Assembly (NCBI RefSeq): GCF_000003815.2
Contig: NC_049983.1
Coordinates: 15,688,246-15,748,245 of the forward strand
Length of the DNA: 60,000 nt
Direction of reading: 5' to 3'
Source of the DNA: Branchiostoma floridae
Taxonomy: Eukaryota > Chordata > Leptocardii > Amphioxiformes > Branchiostomatidae
A program made the translations under genes and the position numbers. The stretch's first letter is position 1, and each line of letters opens with the position of its first letter. Shown here piece by piece: positions 58,741 through 60,000 of this stretch. The notes below the pieces were generated by a model. That model did no database searches. It was not told the DNA's origin and saw only the letters and a list, made by a program, of their open reading frames with translations.

Positions 58741-60000
58741 GTAAGAAAGACTCTTCGAAAAGTTGACTCAGGAAAATGAGAACATGGAAAGTGGGCACAC
58801 ATACATTTGAAACATAGGCTAAAAGAAACACCATTTGGTGAGGTTCGAACAATTGAATCTATACATTCAAGTACAAAACCCACGACATGGCATGATTGTG
58901 CTTTTCAACGAGACCCAATTATAATTGGGAGTATAATTTTGAGACGTACAGGTGCTCTTGGGAGAATATAATATGTACTGTGAGAATGCACAAGAGCGCG
59001 CGTGAAGCTTGTGGGAAAACGAGGACGGAATGGGTTTAAATTCTCTCCTCAAATCATGACGCCGGGCCTTTCATTAATTAGGTGTAAGCAACATATTAAT
59101 GAAAAGCGGCGCTTCAATGATTTCAAAACATCACTGAAGAAATGTTTCTCAAATGCTAGCGTCACATTTGAAAATGGGGCTATGCCGGGATGGAAAAAAT
59201 TAAAGTGTTAATTAATTCGCTCGGGAATTTGTCCAAGGCAGAGCAAAGGCTACGAAACTCTAGAGCATGCCATTTGGTACTGCGGCGAAGTGCTACTTGG
59301 GTGGTGCGTTATGTCAGACTTCCGTTTCAATAAAAATATGGTTATCTATGGCATCTTGCAATTGCCAACCTCCTGGAAAAATGTAAGAAAGATGCTATAA
59401 CCTACCTTATTGCCGTCACGAGGAAACGCATATGGTCCTCACGTTGTGAAGCCGTCTTTGACAAGACCTTTTCGACTCAAGTCTAGATGGTTCCGTACGT
59501 CAAGGAGTGCCTCCGCTCAAGATTAAAGCTGGACTTTGTCTGAATGTTAAAGCTGGAATTTGTCTGTATAAAACAAGGTTTATGTCTCTGTGGTGCTTAG
59601 GGTCGACGGGGGAACTACGCTAATCCTTTGCACTTTTAAACCCCTGCGTTTCGTATCATTCGTATCAGTGTGCTGCTTTAATCTGTCTGTCTGGTACGTT
59701 TCGTATGTCTTCATTTTATTTGGATGTGTCAAGTTGACAGGAGTGGGTTGGTGGGAGCTCGGCGGACAAGTAACCTGTCGTGGGTAGCTTGACGCATCCC
59801 TTTTTCTTTCCTTCTTCTCTTGTATGTTCTTTGAAATGTTGACCAAAAAAAGTGAAAAAATCTCTCTTGTCTAGTTTCCTTTTTTTCAATTTTGTTATAC
59901 CCCAATTGATAAGGGGAATATAAAACAAGAGTTCGTAGACCTCAGGCCTGCATGAAATGTATTAGGTGTCTGTAGACCTATTGTGTATTTTTTTCCCTTT
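58741..60000 (+). other. intron 3 (incomplete in window)
   Basis: No exon with a phase-2 acceptor continuing the protein was found, so the intron should run past the window edge. It holds a two-copy 24-bp tandem repeat at 59523-59570 (TTAAAGCTGGACTTTGTCTG and a near copy). Sequence around 59000-59300 is more GC-balanced, with no recognised element. Frames of 61-90 codons on both strands are not called. Confidence 0.6.
59523..59570. repeat. two-copy 24-bp tandem repeat
   Basis: TTAAAGCTGGACTTTGTCTG plus four bases, then the same with one internal C-to-A change. Confidence 0.9.

Noticed and set aside
58741-60000. Search for a fourth exon of the fibrocystin-like gene
   Set aside because: No AG acceptor followed by a frame that continues the domain in phase 2. 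The intron most likely extends past the window.

Overview
This is animal nuclear DNA, mostly intergenic, with one recognisable protein-coding gene entering at the right edge. Low gene density, GT-AG introns, tRNA-derived SINE remnants, 5'-truncated LINE tails, inverted-repeat DNA transposons, microsatellites and a scaffold gap of 565 N all point to a metazoan. The mixture of repeats, the many ACATGT-type words and a fibrocystin-like gene with a short first intron would suit a lancelet (Branchiostoma) best, but that is an inference and no species-diagnostic gene is complete here.

Layout. 1-24 kb: a fold-back element carrying a LINE tail (1340-1911), a diverged ~290-bp tandem duplication (2582-3170), a degenerate ~88-bp repeat array (4340-5750), a SINE relic (~6066), a ~48-bp minisatellite (10851-11053), and a hAT-like non-autonomous transposon (20751-21525) inside one copy of a ~170-bp tandem duplication. 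An assembly gap follows (24244-24808). 25-45 kb: a GPCR-like relic on the minus strand (28118-28445), a LINE tail (32922-33290), a SINE relic on the minus strand (33440-33660), a triple 45-bp repeat with a cAMP-response-element palindrome in each copy (41737-41880), and GATG and GA microsatellites. 45-55 kb: a degenerate ~150-bp repeat array, a second fold-back element (45861-46171), a minus-strand LINE tail with a C2H2 finger, a larger LINE fragment (48265-50039) split by a TTAA-flanked inverted-repeat element (48435-49140), and another minus-strand LINE relic.

56-60 kb: a CpG-richer promoter-like stretch is followed by three coding exons (56434-56491, 58071-58154, 58599-58740). They encode a signal peptide and the first IPT/TIG domain of a fibrocystin-L (PKHD1L1)-like large secreted or membrane protein, whose remaining exons lie beyond the window.

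Most open reading frames in the window are 60-110 codons, overlap on both strands, and show no family resemblance, so they are not annotated as genes. I see no gene cluster, operon or new enzymatic system. The best material for follow-up is the set of nested transposons whose insertion histories can be read base by base, the tandem arrays, and the CRE-bearing triple repeat.
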